A DNA stretch of 64,000 nt, from NCBI GenBank assembly GCA_029747015.1, contig JAKOGI010001282.1, positions 203,992-267,991 on the forward strand, given 5' to 3'. Numbering within the stretch: position 1 is the first letter of the stretch; every line of letters starts with the position of its first letter. The notes under the pieces were generated by a model. The model saw nothing but the letters and a program-made list of their open reading frames with translations. It was not told the origin of the DNA and ran no database searches. Both the position numbers and the translations under genes were made by a program. The DNA comes from Carnegiea gigantea (lineage: Eukaryota > Streptophyta > Magnoliopsida > Caryophyllales > Cactaceae). Positions 30,595-43,330 of the stretch are shown here, in pieces.

Positions 30595-32927
30595 TGTTAA
30601 GTCATAAATCATGCATTGTTTTAATAATTATTTTTATTACATTATATATATTATTTTGTCTAATTTATTTTATTTTATATATTTTTTAGGTTAAGCGTTA
30701 ATAAAATAAAGAGGAGAAGAGAAGATATCAAAGTTCGGATTTTACACGCTAAATTATCAAGTCGGTCCAAAAAATAATGATTTATAAAAAAATATTATTT
30801 CCATAATGATTTATTTGGATTAGGGTTACAAAATTATTACTCCTAGTTAAAGAGAAACTAGAAGACTTGGAAGAGAAGGTGTCTAAAAAAAAAGAAACCC
30901 TAGTAGCTAATATTATAAAAACCTCACGCCTAACTTTCTTCATCTCCTCCGCCATCTCACGCCTAACCTCCAAAAAAACCCTAGCATTCTGCATCACCAT
31001 GCCTCATCATCCCAATTACACGCCAGCCCGTCAAGACCTTAGTATCATCATCATCGATCATCAACACAAGAACCCTTCTTGCATCACCATCTCTTTGCAG
31101 CGTCTCACACCCTATCTCATGCCTATCTCCATCACAACCCATCATCATAGATCATCATCAACATCATTCGATCATCATCATCACCCCACCAAGTAGTATT
31201 GTGCTACTTTCCTTTATTTTTATTTTATTTTGTTTTGCATAGTTTAGTGTTAAGCATGAAATCCCTGGTTAAGTATTGTAATTTAATTTACAATATGAGT
31301 GACTAATTTTCTTATACTCACTATAATCTATTTGAACCATGCTAAGTTAATTATTTTGAAACAAGTATTATGCTTTATTGTTTGGTTGATTTTTGTTCAT
31401 GATTCTACAGCGATCAGTATTTATTGTTTATGATATTCGTTTTAGATTGATTAGAATGCATGCTAATTAGTTTAATTCAAATTTATATGATAGTTTAAAA
31501 GGCTTTAATATGTAAAACTTATAGTTTCTTAGGCATTAGTATCACCCTAATTAATCATGGATGGCTCAAACTCATCTCTTTTATTTAGGTAATTGTTATA
31601 GATACTTGTTAAATCAATTTGCTGATAAATTGGTTACAAGGTGTTAGGTGATGTTTTTCTAATATTTAATGCTCTAGTTTGATTAAATTCTTGTGCTGGT
31701 GTTAGGATTATCAAACATAGTATGATTTATATTAGGGCTGGACCTAAATAAACTATAATATAAGAAAAAACGGAGAAGATCTGCTGGTGGATGTCTTCTA
31801 CAGTCTAACTTATGCAAAAAACGATTTGTTTGTTGATAATAAATATTAATTTGTATGGTGGATGTAGATTATGCTAAGTGTTTTTCATAAAATTGGTATC
31901 TTTGATAATTATTTGTCGCGTTTTAGTTCATTTCTTTCGTTTCTCAATTTTAATTCTTAAATTTATAAGATTTAATATAAATTTTGTTTACCCCCCCAAA
32001 AAGAGTGGTCTTTTAGGAGTGTCTTGATAATATTAGATCAATTGGATTTTGATTTTCAGTGTCATAATAATTTTCAAATTTAATTTCTATTTTGTTTTGC
32101 CATTTATTTACCGGTTTGTTAGAAATTAGGCTAAAAATAGTTTCTTTTTTTTTTCATTTCTTATTCCATTTTAGGGTTTATATAGTATCCTAATCTGCCT
32201 CTATTTAATTTTGGAATTTTCGAAAATTATTTGATAATTTTTTAGAATTATTTCGTGAATTGGATATGTGCAGGTTTTTATTTTAATAAATCTGAAAATT
32301 TGCATTTTTCATTTTCATTTTATGTTTTAAATTTTATTAAGTCCAGAAAATTATATCGTAAAATCTACAAAATTTTATTATTTATTTTTGTACTTATATT
32401 AGTGCAATTTATTATTTCTCTAATTTCAGATTTTATTTTCTGTTTTAATTTTCTGGAGTTAATTTTCTGTTTTAATTTTTTCGAATTTAATCATATATAA
32501 TTTGGAAGTCATAAAATTATAATCTTGTAGAATATTAAATTTTTATTACTTTTTGTAATTTTTAATATTAAGTTTCTACTTGTTATTTTCTGTTTTAATT
32601 TTTAGTCTAATATTATGTTATTATTTCTGTTTTTATTTTTCTAGAATATTTAGGATAGCTATTTACTATTTTTATTTCCAGAATTAAACTTAGAATATTT
32701 CAGGGAAATATTAAGTAATTTTTCGAGATTTTCACTTATTTGATTTGATTTATTTTAGTGATATAAAGAGAAGTTATAATAACTTAGAGTAATAAGATTA
32801 TTTAGAATTAAACTAGCTTGTTATCTTAATCTTTCCTCGCGGGATCGATCCCTACTTTTCTATGCTATAAGTCTTATTTATAAATCAAAGTAGTAGTTTA
32901 ATTTATTGCTCTATGACAAGCTCTACA
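30595..32927 (+). repeat. GB left (5') LTR
   Basis: Starts TGTTAAGTC and ends AAGCTCTACA, five bases before the primer site. AT-rich. Frames at 30867-31196 and 32255-32500 fall in it and are not genes. The first 600 bases contain CATCATCATC-rich tracts also seen in the right LTR. Confidence 0.85.
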
Positions 32928-32932
32928 AATTT

Positions 32933-32950
32933 TGGCCTCGTTTCCGGGGA
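32933..32950 (+). promoter_or_regulatory. GB primer binding site, tRNA-Asp type
   Basis: TGGCCTCGTTTCCGGGGA compares with the usual TGGCGCCGTTGCCGGGGA. Confidence 0.8.
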
Positions 32951-33048
32951 AAGAAATTGAACGTTGTTAGTTTTATCTATTTTGTCTTACTATTTTTATT
33001 ACTTTGTTCTTACTTTTACTATTTTAATTTTGTAGTTGCCTTTAATTT

Positions 33049-34495
33049 ATGAAATTAAGGAGTGGTAAAGAGATTGGAGAAGACAAGGAGCAAACATTGG
33101 AAGCTAAAAACAGAGAAGGTTATCGTGAACCAGTAAGTATTAAAACTAAATAGGTAAGAATGCCTACTCTTCGGGAACTTGTTGCTCCCAATCTAGAAGC
33201 CCAACCTTTATCCATTACTTATGATGTATTAGATAAACCTCTAAAACTGAACTCTGGGTTCATCAATCTGCTACCTAAGTTTCATTGATTAGCTAGTGAG
33301 GATTCATACTATCATATTAGTGAATTCCTTATCACATGTTCTGCGTATGGTACCAGAGGGGATTCCTGAAGACCAAATTAGGTTGAGAGCCTTTCCTTTT
33401 TCTTTGCTTGGTAATGCTAAAGATTGCTTATATTACATGCCTACTAGGTCATTCTCTACATAGACTGCATTGCATAAATCATTTTTAGAGAAATGTTTTC
33501 TAGCATTCCGAATTGGATCAATTAAGAAGGAAATATATGGTATCAAACAAATGAATGGAACTTTTTGTGAGTATTGGGAAAGATTTAATAAACTATATGC
33601 TAGTTATCCTCAGCATCAAATAACTGAACAGTTGTTGATTCAATATTTTTATGAAGGGTTGCTTCCTATGAATCGTAATATGGTTGATGCTGCTAGTGGG
33701 GGGCTCTAGTTAATACGACTCCGACAGAGGTAAGAGATTTATTAAATTTAATGGCCCAAAATACTCAACAGTTTGGTGCTAGGGAGTCACAAATTAAAAA
33801 GGTTAATGAGATTGGCTCTGCCTCATCTGTAAAGAGTCAGTTATCTCACATCACTACTATGTTAAACAAGATAGTTACTGGGGGACTGCAAAAACCTGTC
33901 ATATGTGGAATTTGTTTTCCAGAGGAGCATCCTACTGATGCATGTCCTACACTTCAAGAGGGAAATATTAATGCTGTCTATTCTAACCAAGGACAAAGGA
34001 AGTATGACCCATATTCTCACACCTATAATGAAGGATGGAGAGACCACCCTAACCTTAGATATGGCCCTAAAACCAACCCACCTGGTTTTAACCAACCATC
34101 ACATTAACCATCTGTTCAGGATAGAACAAATTTTCTATTAGAACAAGTCCTTAAGAAGATAGATGATAGGTTCCAAAATGTGGAGACAACTCTTACATAG
34201 GTTCAAGAGAGACAGACTGCGCCTGATAGCATAGATAGCAACTTGCAGGCTCAAATGTAAAATAGGTTACCATCTCAACCTTACCCTAACCCCAAGGAGA
34301 ATGTTAGTGCCATGACACTTAGGAGTGGAAAAGAGCTAAAAGAACCTAGGAAGAGTAGAGAAGTAGAGCCTGAGTTAGAGGTCAAAGAAGCTGAACAGGG
34401 GTTACATAAGGATTCTAATCTAACTATTAAGGAAATAGGTGAGAAGAACAAGAACTTTAAAGCCAATACCATCCTTTCCTAGTAGGTTTTAGAGC
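33049..34495 (+). pseudogene. GB gag
   Basis: Starts MKLRSGKEIGEDKEQ, then RMPTLRELVAPNLEAQPLS, the usual Athila/Tat-type gag opening, and LLPKFH. Continues with FLEKCFLAFRIGSIKKEIYG, YEYWERFNKLYAS-type sequence (here CEYWERFNKLYASYPQHQI) and LLIQYFYEGLLPMNRNMVDA. A zinc knuckle CGICFPEEHPTDAC (CX2CX4HX4C) follows, then a Pro-rich region and VSAMTLRSGKELKEP. Several in-frame stops and at least one shift interrupt it. Role: capsid and RNA binding in virus-like particles. Confidence 0.85.
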
Positions 34496-34507
34496 CCTAC
34501 TTCTAAG

Positions 34508-35420
34508 GTGAATGAGGTTAACATAGAGATTTTAGAGACATTTAGGAAGGAAGAGATCAACATACCCCTCCTTGATGTCATTAAACAAGTGCCTCGCTAT
34601 GCTAAGTTCTTAAAAGAATTGTATACTACTAAAAGAAAGTTAGTAGGTAATGAAAACGTAAGTGTCGAGAAAAATGTGTCTACTGTTTTCCAAAGAAAAC
34701 TTCCCCCTAAGTGCAAAGACCTAAGTGTGTTTTCTATTCTTTATAAAATAGGAAACCTTTACTTCGATACAGCTATCCTTGACTTAGGTGCTTCCATTAA
34801 TGTTATGCCTAGATATGTTTATGACAAACTGAACTTAGGAGAGTTAAAGAAAACTGGTACAGTGATTCAGTTAGCTGATAGTACTTACCCAGATGGAGTT
34901 TTAGAGAATGTCTTAGTCTAAGTTAATGAGCTTGTGTTTCCTGCTGATTTTTATATGATAAACATGGGTGATGCACGTCATGATATTCCTATATTGCTTG
35001 GTAGGCCATTTTTTGAAAACAGCTAAGACTAAAATTGATGTGCATGAAGGAGCATTAACCATGAAATTTGATGGTGAAGTGATTAAATTTAATATTTTTG
35101 ATGCCATGAGATTTCCTGCTAGTGTGAATTACGTGTATGCACTTGATGTTATTGATGAGTTGCCCCAAGATATTTATAACTTATCTCATGAAGATGAATT
35201 GTTCACTGTGTTTACTAAGAGTCTTGATCATGCTGAGTTTCAAAGAGTGCCCTACCAGGTTAATGATAATCTAGTTGATGACTTGCAAGTGCATAATAGA
35301 CCTAACAAACTTGAATTGCTTAAAAATCATGCTAAATTACTTCCCTCTGGCATTTCACCCCCTAAATTGGAATTAAAACCTTTACCTAATAATTTGAAGT
35401 ATGCTTATTTGGGGATAATG
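34508..35420 (+). pseudogene. GB aspartic protease region
   Basis: Upstream part IPLLDVIKQVPRYAKFLKEL and KLPPKCKDLSVFSI is the usual gag-protease linker of this clade. The catalytic motif is kept: AILDLGASINVMP. After a stop, the substrate-flap part continues as ELVFPADFYMINM and DIPILLGRPF, and a one-base shift in a T-run then joins TAKTKIDVHEGALTMKFDGE. A spacer region follows to reverse transcriptase. Confidence 0.8.
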
Positions 35421-36300
35421 AGACTTTGCCTATCATCATGTCTAGTGCACTTACCCTTGACCAAGAGGAAAAACTTGTTAAGGTGCTTAAAGAACATAGC
35501 ACAGGAATAGGGTGGACTTTAGCAGACCTCAAGGGACGTAGCCCTACTTTATGCTCACATAAGATCACATTAGAGAATGATGCTAAGCCTAAGAGGGATC
35601 CTCAGAGGAGACTTAATCCACCTATGATAGAGGTAGTCTAGAAACAAAGTTTTAAGTGGTTAGATGCTGGAGTGATATACCCCATAACTGATTCCGAGTG
35701 GGTTAGTCCTACACATGTAGTTCCTAAAAAGGGAGGGACAACCACAGTGTAAAACAAGGAATGTGAACTAGTACCTACTAGAGTTCAAAGTGGTTGGAGA
35801 GTATGCATTGACTATAGAAAACTAAACAAAGCCACTAACAAGGATCATTTTCCCTTGCCTTTTATGGATCAAATGTTAGAAAGATTGCCTGGTAGGTCAC
35901 ACTACTATTTTCTAGACGGGTATTCAAGCCACATTCAAGTCCCTAGAGCTCCTAAGGATTAGGAAAAGACCAGCTTTACCTATCCTTTTGGCACGTATAC
36001 TTTTAGATGTATGATTTTTGGTCTATGTAATGCCCATGCTACTTTTCAGAGATGGATGATGAGTATTTTTTTCTGATTTTATCACTGAGATTATGTAAGT
36101 TTTCATGGATGATTTTATTGTACATGATGATTCATTTGATGAGTGCTTGTATAATCTTACTTTAGTGCTTAGGCATTGTATTGAGACCAATTTGGTGGTT
36201 AATTTGAAAAATGTTATTTCATGGTGGAGCATGGGGTAGTATTTGGATATGTAGTCTCATCGAGGGGATTAGAGGTACATAAAGCTAAAGTTGACATCAT
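35421..36300 (+). pseudogene. GB reverse transcriptase
   Basis: Opens with LTLDQEEKLVKVLKEHSTGI and GWTLADLKGRSPTLCSHKI. Later SGWRVCIDYRKLNKATNKDH, FPLPFMDQMLERL, FLDGYSSHIQV and TYPFGTYTFRCMIFGLCNA. The catalytic box is VFMDDF (reading past a frameshift near 36065), followed by CIETNLVVN. Multiple stops and frameshifts; catalytic Asp pair still readable. Confidence 0.85.
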
Positions 36301-37090
36301 TCAGTCTTTACCCCATCCCTAGTGTGTCAAGGATGTGAGATCATTCTTAGGGCATGTAGGGTTCTATAGGAGGTTTATGAAACATTTTGCTAAGATTGCT
36401 TCTCCTTTATGTGGCTTGCTTGCAAAAGATGCTTCATTTGATTTTAATGATGATTGTGTAAGGGCTTTTGATCAGTTGAAGTTGAAATTGTCTACTTCGC
36501 CTATTGTGCAACCCGCAAATTGGGCCTTACCTTTTGATTTAATGTATGATGCTAGTGATAAGGCAGTGAGGGCAGTTTTAGGTCAAAGAGTTGGGAATTT
36601 ACCTCATGTGATTTACTATGCTTCTAAAACTCTTGACTCTGCACAGTGTAACTACACCACTACAGAAAATGACATGTATGCTGTTGTTTTTGCTCTTGAA
36701 AAGTCCCGTCCTTACTTGTTGGATGTCAAAGTTACTGTTTACTCTGATTATTCTACTCTTAAACTTCTGGTAGAAAAGAAATATTCAAAGACTAGATTGA
36801 TTAGATGGATGTTACTATTACAAGAATTTCAATTGAAAATTAAAGATAAACCTGGAGCTAAGAACTTAGTTGCTGACCATCTTAGTAGACTAAAAGTGAG
36901 GGAAAGTGGTAGTCCTTTTAGTAATTGTTTTTCTGATGAGACTTTATATGCTGTCAGTAGTAGATTACCATGGTATGCTGATATTGTGAACTATATAGTT
37001 ACCACAACTTTTCCCATTGACTTGTCTAGAGCTGAAAAAGAAAAGGTAAGAGCTCAATCTAAATACTATGTTTGGGATGAGCCATACCTA
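36301..37090 (+). pseudogene. GB RNase H
   Basis: The longest surviving frame of GB (257 codons). MRSFLGHVGFYRRFMKHF is the thumb end of reverse transcriptase; LMYDASDKAVRAVLGQR gives the first RNase H Asp; YYASKTLDSAQCNYTTTEND and AVVFALEKSRPYLL carry the Glu; YSDYSTLKLLV and KNLVADHLSRL complete the domain. LPWYADIVNYIVTTTFP links to integrase as in other Athila/Tat elements. Confidence 0.9.
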
Positions 37091-38230
37091 AAAAAAATTT
37101 TATGGTGATCAAATAATTAGGCGTTATCTTAATGACAGTGAAATTCATTCCATTATAATCTTCTATCATTCTTCAGAAAGTGGGAGACATTTTTGACCCA
37201 AAAGAACAACACATAAAGTTCTTAAGTGTGGATTTCATTAGCCTACTATCTTTCGTGATGCTTATGATTTTTGTAAAAGATCTGAAGCATGCCAAAAGAC
37301 TGAAAATTTATCAACAAGGAATCAAATGCCCTTATATAATGTTTATGTTTGTTTCATTAGACCCTTCCTCCCTTCTTTTGGGTACACTTACATTCTTGTA
37401 CTTGTTGGCTATGTGTCCAAATGGGTAGAAGCTGTAGAAGCTACTAGAGCTGATAATGCTAAAACTGTGATGAAAATTATTAAATCTCTTATTCTGCATA
37501 GATGTGGAGTACCAAGAGCAATCATCAGTGATAGGGGGACTTATTTTTATAAAAGAACTTTAGGTGCCTTGTTAGCCAAATATCATATGACTCATAAGGT
37601 ATCTACTAATTATCACCCCCAAACAAATGGCCAAGCTTAAATCTCTAATAAAAAATCAACGGCATACTTGAAAAAGTAGTTAGGCTAGACAGGCAAGATT
37701 GGAGTCTTAGGCTAGATGAGGCTCTTTGGGCTTATAAGATTACATACAAGACCCCTATTGGTATGTCAACTTATAAGTTGGTCTTTGGAAAGCCATCTCA
37801 TCTTCCTATTGAGATAGAACATAAGTCATATTGGGCTGTGAAGCAATGTAAACTTGACTATAAGTTAGCAGGAAAAGAATGTAGATTGCAGTTGTAGGAA
37901 TTAGAGGAGATCCGCTTGGAAGCCTATGACAATTCAGTCATTTACAAAGGTAAAGCCAAAGCATTTCGCGATGCTAAACTTGTTAGAAAAGAATTTCAGA
38001 TAGGTGAGAAAGTATTGTTATTCAATTCAAAATTGAGACTCTTTCCTAGTAAGTTAAATTTAAGATGGCTTGGACCGTTTGAGGTAGCAAAGACTTATCC
38101 ACATGGTGTTGTTGAGATTAAAAGCTTATCTACTAAAAAGATCTTCAAAGTGAATGGCCACAGTTTAAAGCACTTTCATGAAGGAGACCAAGTCTGTCTC
38201 ATAGAGGTAATTCATCTAGAAGATCCATGA
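37091..38230 (+). pseudogene. GB integrase
   Basis: The zinc-binding part is badly decayed (37110-37325; one Cys of the CxxC pair appears changed in FCKRSEACQKTEN). Core: YVSKWVEAVEATRADNA, IISDRGTYF and NYHPQTNGQA. After further stops: [19 protein letters not shown], then KEFQIGEKVLLFNSKLRLF, LRWLGPFEV (GPY/F module) and VNGHSLKHFHEGDQ, ending at a TGA. No chromodomain, consistent with Athila/Tat. Confidence 0.85.
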
Positions 38231-39486
38231 GCTACAGTTGTGTCGAGCCAATGACTGTAAACAAAGGCGCCGGTTAGGAGGTAACCTAACGTTTTTAAGG
38301 AAGTACCCATCTAATTTTACTTTTATCTTCCTTATTTTTAATGCATTAGGGATGATGCGTGAATTAAGTGTAGGGGGTGCATCCTGCATTTAGTTCCTGC
38401 AATATTTATTCTTGAAAAACAAAAAAAAAGTAAAAATATTTTTTTCTTTTCTTGATTTTCTTATAAATAATGCATGATATGAGTTTATGCTAGGCTTGCT
38501 TGCTTAAAAAAATTTTATTTTCTTAGCTATTTGTAGTTTATTCTTCTATGACTTAAAATTTCTGAGCATGCTAACTGTCATTCAGAGAAGTTTGATTTGA
38601 TCCTCATATATCTCTTTAATGAGTAACTGTCATGAATATCCATCTTATTTGGTCATGTTATATAGCCGCTTCAGAGACAATAAAATGACCTAGCCTATTT
38701 CCTAAACTATTGAATTAGTGGAATAACTCATTAAAACTGTGACTTTTCTTGTCATATAACGAAAAAAGTGAAAAAAGAAAAGAAAAAGGAGTTAGATTAC
38801 CAACATGGGTAGTAATAGGTGGTTCGGCACCTTTTTTCTTTAAGTTTAGGTCTGAAGTGGAGCCTTATGCATGGAGTAACCCATGATTAGAAGAGTCATG
38901 CCCATTTTTAGGCCGAACAATGACTCCCACCAAACTAACAGTCAAAAAATCAAAAAATAAAATAATGATGAGAATAAATTATTTGCTCCAGCACCTTTGT
39001 TCGGGTGAGTGTGAGACAGGGAGTACTTAATTTATAAGATCCTATATGGGCCTCGAATATATGCACAATTGGAGTTTGGAAAAAAAAAGGAGAAAAAAGA
39101 ATTATAGGGTAAGTTTAGAATCAATTTCAATGAGTTATTCCTTCTAGTTCAATTGTCTCTATAGCCGTACCGTCCTTTAATTTTTCTATCGTAAACTTTT
39201 TAGACCTCTTGATCGGTATATGCATACTTAAAAGAGAAAGATGGTTATTGCTTTTGTTACTTCATTAAGGAAATGTTGTGAGGCTGATGAAGAAACTCTT
39301 TGATGGTAGCTGGATGTTTAGTAGTTATTCACTTCTTGGAAGAAAAACTGATTAATTTTGAATAAAACTGCTTTTAAAGTAAGCCAATGCCTAGTGTAAA
39401 TTTCACATTTATGCATAATCTTATGAGAAAGTGGGTCAGTTTTTAAGTCGAGTCTAAGATTTCTTTACACGAGGACGTCCAAAATC
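38231..39486 (+). other. GB 3' non-coding region between pol and LTR
   Basis: About 1.25 kb without a gene. It starts soon after the pol stop with a purine-like tract, contains A-rich and T-rich runs, and ends at the LTR-adjacent tract. A GGTAGTAATAGGTGGTTCGG word near 38807 and a GAACAATGACTCCCACC word near 38917 have the look of conserved non-coding modules of this group. No envelope-like frame. Confidence 0.55.
38364..38380 (+). promoter_or_regulatory. Internal polypurine-like tract of GB
   Basis: TTAAGTGTAGGGGGTGC, 130 bases after the integrase stop, resembles the internal tracts of LE1, LE2 and LE5 and lies about 1.1 kb before the LTR-adjacent tract. Confidence 0.45.
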
Positions 39487-39502
39487 TAAGTATGGCGGAA
39501 TT
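39487..39502 (+). promoter_or_regulatory. LTR-adjacent polypurine tract of GB
   Basis: TAAGTATGGCGGAATT directly precedes TGTTAAGTC, with CACGAGGACGTCC just upstream, the GAGGAC context also seen in the LE elements. One pyrimidine interrupts the G run. Confidence 0.6.
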
Positions 39503-41783
39503 TGTTAAGTCATAAATCACACATTGTCTTAATAATTATTTTGATTATATTATATATACTATTTTGTCTAATTTAATTTATTATATATATCTTTCGGGTT
39601 AAGCGTTAATAAAATAAAGAGAAGAAGAGAAGATGTCGAAGTTCGGATTTTACATGCTAAGTTATCAAATTGGCCCAAAAAATGATGATATATAGAAAAA
39701 TATTATTTCTATAATGATTTATTTGGATTAGGGTTACAAAATTATTACTCCTAGTTAAAGAAAAACTAGAAGACTTGGACGAGAAGGAGTTTAAAGAAGA
39801 AAACTATAATAGCTAATATTATAAAAACTTCATGCCTAAGTCTCTGCACCTCCTTTGCAGCTCTGCCATCTCATGCCTAACCACCAAAAAACCCTAGCAT
39901 TCTGCATCACCATGCCTCATCATCCCATTACACGCCAGCCCCTCAAGACCTTGATATCATCATCATCGATCATCAATACAAGAACCCTTCGTGCATCACC
40001 ATATGTTTGCAGCGTCTCACACCTATCTCTATTAGATCCCATCATCGCAGATCATCATCAACATCATTCGATCATCATCATCACCCCACCAAGTAGCATT
40101 GTGCTGCTTTCTGTTATTTTATTTTGCTGAGTTTAGTATTAAACATGAAATCTTTGGTTAAGTATTATAATTTAATTTACAATATAAGTGACTAATTTTC
40201 TTTTACTTAGTATAATCTATTTGAAACCATGCTAAATTAATTATTTTGAAACAAGTATTATGCTTTATTGTCTAGTTGATTTTTATTCATGTTTCTATAA
40301 CAATTAATATTCATCATTTATGATATTCATTTTAAAAGGCTTTAATACGTAAAAGTTATAGTATTTTAAGCATTACTATCATCCTAATTACTCATGGATG
40401 GCTCAAACCCATCTCTTTTAATTAGGTAATCGTTATAGATCTTTGTTAAATTAATTTGCTGATAAATTGATTACAAGGCATTAGATGTTATTTTTCTAAT
40501 ACTTAATACTCTAATTTGATTAAATTCTTGTGCTGGTATTAGGATTATCAAAACTAGTAGGGTTTATAATAGGGCTGGACCTAAAGAAACTACAATATAA
40601 GAAAAAATAGGGAAGATCCACTGGTGGGTGTCTTCTATAGTCTAACTCATGAAAAAAATTGATTTGTTTGTTGATGATAAATATTAATTTGCATAATATT
40701 AATTTTCATAGTAGATATAGATTATGCTAGGTATTTTTCAAAATTTGGTATCTTTGATAATTATTTGTTGCGTTTTAGTTCATTTCTTTAGTTTGTCAAT
40801 TTTAATTCTTAAATCTATAAGATTTAATATAAATTTTGTTTCTACCCTCTAAAAATAGTAGTCTTTTACGAGTATCTTGATAATATTAGATCAGTAAGAT
40901 TTTGATTTTCAGTGTGACAATAATTTTCAGATTTAATTTCTATTATGTTTTGCCATTTATTTACTGGTTTGTTAGAAATTAGGCTAAAAATAGTTTCTTT
41001 TGTGTTTTTTCATTTTTTATTCCATTTTAGGGTTTATATAGTATCTTAATTTGCATCTATTTAATTTTGGAATTTTGGGAAATTATTTGATAATTTTCTA
41101 GAATTATTTCATGAATTGGATATGTGCAGGTTTTTATTTTAATATATCTAAAAAATTGCATTTTTCATTTTTGTTTCATGTTTTTAAGGTTTTATTAAGT
41201 TCAGAAAATTATATCCTAAAATCTGGGCAATTGTTTTATTCATCTTTGTATTTATATTAGTGCAGTTTATTATTTCTCTAATTTCAGATTTTATTTTTTA
41301 TTTTAATTTTCTATAGTTAATTTTTTGTTTTAATTTTTTTGAATTTCATCACATATAGTTTTGAAGTCATCAAGTTGTAATCTTGTAGAATATTAATTTT
41401 GATTACTTTCTATAAGTTTTAATATTAATTTTCTACTTGTTATTTTCTGTTTTAATTTTCAGCCTAATATTGTGTTATTATTTCTGTTTTTATTTTTCTA
41501 GAATATTAGGATATCTATTTACTGTTTTTATTTTCAGAATTAAATTTAGAATATTTAAGGGTAATATTAAGTAATTTTTCCAGATTTTCACTTATTTAAT
41601 TTGATTTATTTTAGTAATGTAAAGAGAAGTTATAATAAATTAGAGTAGCAAGATTATTTAGAATTGAACTAGCTTGTTATCTTAATCTTTCCTCATGGGA
41701 TCGATCCCTATTTTCCTATGCTATAAATCTTATTTATGAATTAAAGTAGCATTTTAATTTATAACTCTACTACAATCTCTACG
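39503..41783 (+). repeat. GB right (3') LTR
   Basis: Matches the left LTR over its length with scattered substitutions and small indels. The end ATCTCTACG differs slightly from AAGCTCTACA of the left copy. Confidence 0.85.
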
Positions 41784-42530
41784 AACTGAAAGGGGCAAAA
41801 GAATCAAGGGGGGGCTCAACGTTCGCAGCAGTAACATTCTACTCCTAGGAGTTTGCCTACAGAAACTAGCTATGGCAATACTATCTTTTCATGGTTTTTT
41901 ATTCAACGTTCATCTCCTTCTGCTACTAATTTGGTTTCTACAGGCAATACTTCATCTAGCAGGGTCTTAGGTTTTCACCCTAACGCTGTTTGTCAAATCT
42001 GTGTTGCCCCGGGTCACACCGCTGTTGGGTGTCCCCAACGTTACACACCTCAGTCACATTTCGTTCCTGCTTATGCCACTTTTAATGTAGTTGATGCCAA
42101 CGAGTCTGTATGGTATCCCAACTCGGCTGCTGCTTCTTACATGACTCCGCATAAAGGTAATTTTCTTTCTAAATCTTTTACAATGGCCAGGACCGCGTCC
42201 GGGTTGGAAATGGAACCTTACTTCCCATTAAACATGTTGGCTCCCTTCACATTCCTATAGCTCATAAGCTTGTTGTTCTTAACCATGTCTTCCATGCACC
42301 TGCTTTGAAACATAATTTGTTGTCTATCAAATAATTTTGTTAAGATAACAGTTGTATTGTTATGTTTGACGCTTCCTCTTTTTCTGTCAAGGACAAACTC
42401 TCGGGTAAAGTTCTTCTCCATGCATCGGCAACTAGCAACGTCTATCCCTTAGTCGTTCCTGATTCTTCTTCCCCAGCTTTCGCTGCACTGATTGATCCTG
42501 CCACCACCTGGCATCATCGCCTTTGACACT
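41784..42530 (+). pseudogene. COP gag C-terminus and protease
   Basis: Zinc knuckle CQICVAPGHTAVGC (CX2CX4HX4C) in a frame from 41853. The protease active site reads VWYPNSAAASYMT where copia normally has WYPDSGASHHMT, so the catalytic Asp and Gly are both lost. A frameshift near 42205 leads to text that matches LGFHP and later HNLLSIK-type segments, ending with a gag-pre-integrase part (ATTWHHRL). Confidence 0.75.
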
Positions 42531-43330
42531 GTGGAGTTAGGACGTTGTCATCTCTTAGTGCTAGACACTTGGTTTCTATTCCAAATAAATTTTATGATTC
42601 TTGTAACTCTTGTCGACTACCAAAATCTCATTGCTTACTGTTTAATTTAGTAGAACATCGTTGTCATAAACCTTTGGAATTAATTCATTCAGATTTGTGG
42701 CAGTCGCCTGTTCTTTCTAATCTTGGTTTTCGGTATTATATTTGCTTGTTGATGATTTTTTGCATTACACATGGGTTTATCCACTAAAGCGCAAATCAGA
42801 CTTTTTTTCCTACTTTCTATGCTTTTCAGAAATTGGTTGAAAATCTATTTAATATCAAAACTAAAATGTTGGTGCTCATTTTTTGGACCATGGCATTTAT
42901 TTCCGCAAATCATGTCCTGAAATTCAAGCTGAAAATGGAGTCACTGATCGCGAGCATCGTTATATTAATGAAATTGCTCGTGCTTTTCTAATTGAGGCTA
43001 ACATGCCGGCCCAATTTTGGGTGGATGTTATCAAAACAACTGTTTTCACCATAAATGGGCTAGCTACGCCTAATCTTCATGGTCAGTCTCCTTTTGAAAA
43101 ATTGTTTCACTGTCTTCTTAATTACAATTTTCTCAAAACCTTTGCTTGTGCATGTTATCCCAACTTTTCGGTGTCTCCTTCAAATAAATTAGCACCAAGG
43201 TCGGCTAGATGTATTTTTCTTGGTTATGTTGCTCATTACAAAGGATATAAATGTTTTAATCCATTAACGAGTCGTATTTATATTAGTCGGCATGTTGTCT
43301 TCCATGAACATGAATTTTCTTATTTGGAGT
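42531..43330 (+). pseudogene. COP integrase
   Basis: CNSCRLPKSHCLLF gives the zinc-binding Cys pair; PLELIHSDLWQSPVLSNLGF has the first catalytic Asp. The second Asp region is lost in a frame break near 42790-42880. Downstream are RYINEIARAFLIEANMPAQFW and NLHGQSPFEKLFH, CACYPNFS, NKLAPRSARCIFLGYVAHYKGYKCF and ISRHVVFHEHEF. Domain order before reverse transcriptase marks copia. Confidence 0.85.

Larger units (their letters stand above)
30595..41783 (+). mobile_element. GB: Athila-like Ty3/gypsy element inserted in COP gag
   Basis: LTRs of about 2.33 and 2.28 kb share TGTTAAGTCATAAATCA at the start and CTCTAC(A) at the end. A tRNA-Asp-type primer site follows the left LTR. The interior encodes gag, protease, reverse transcriptase, RNase H and integrase in gypsy order. 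The RNase H text (ALPFDLMYDASDKAVRAVLG) and gag text (LRELVAPNLEAQPL) are of the Athila/Tat type. There is a 1.27-kb 3' non-coding part. I could not define a clean target duplication (flanks AATAG and AACTG), so the right end may be off by a few bases. Confidence 0.8.
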
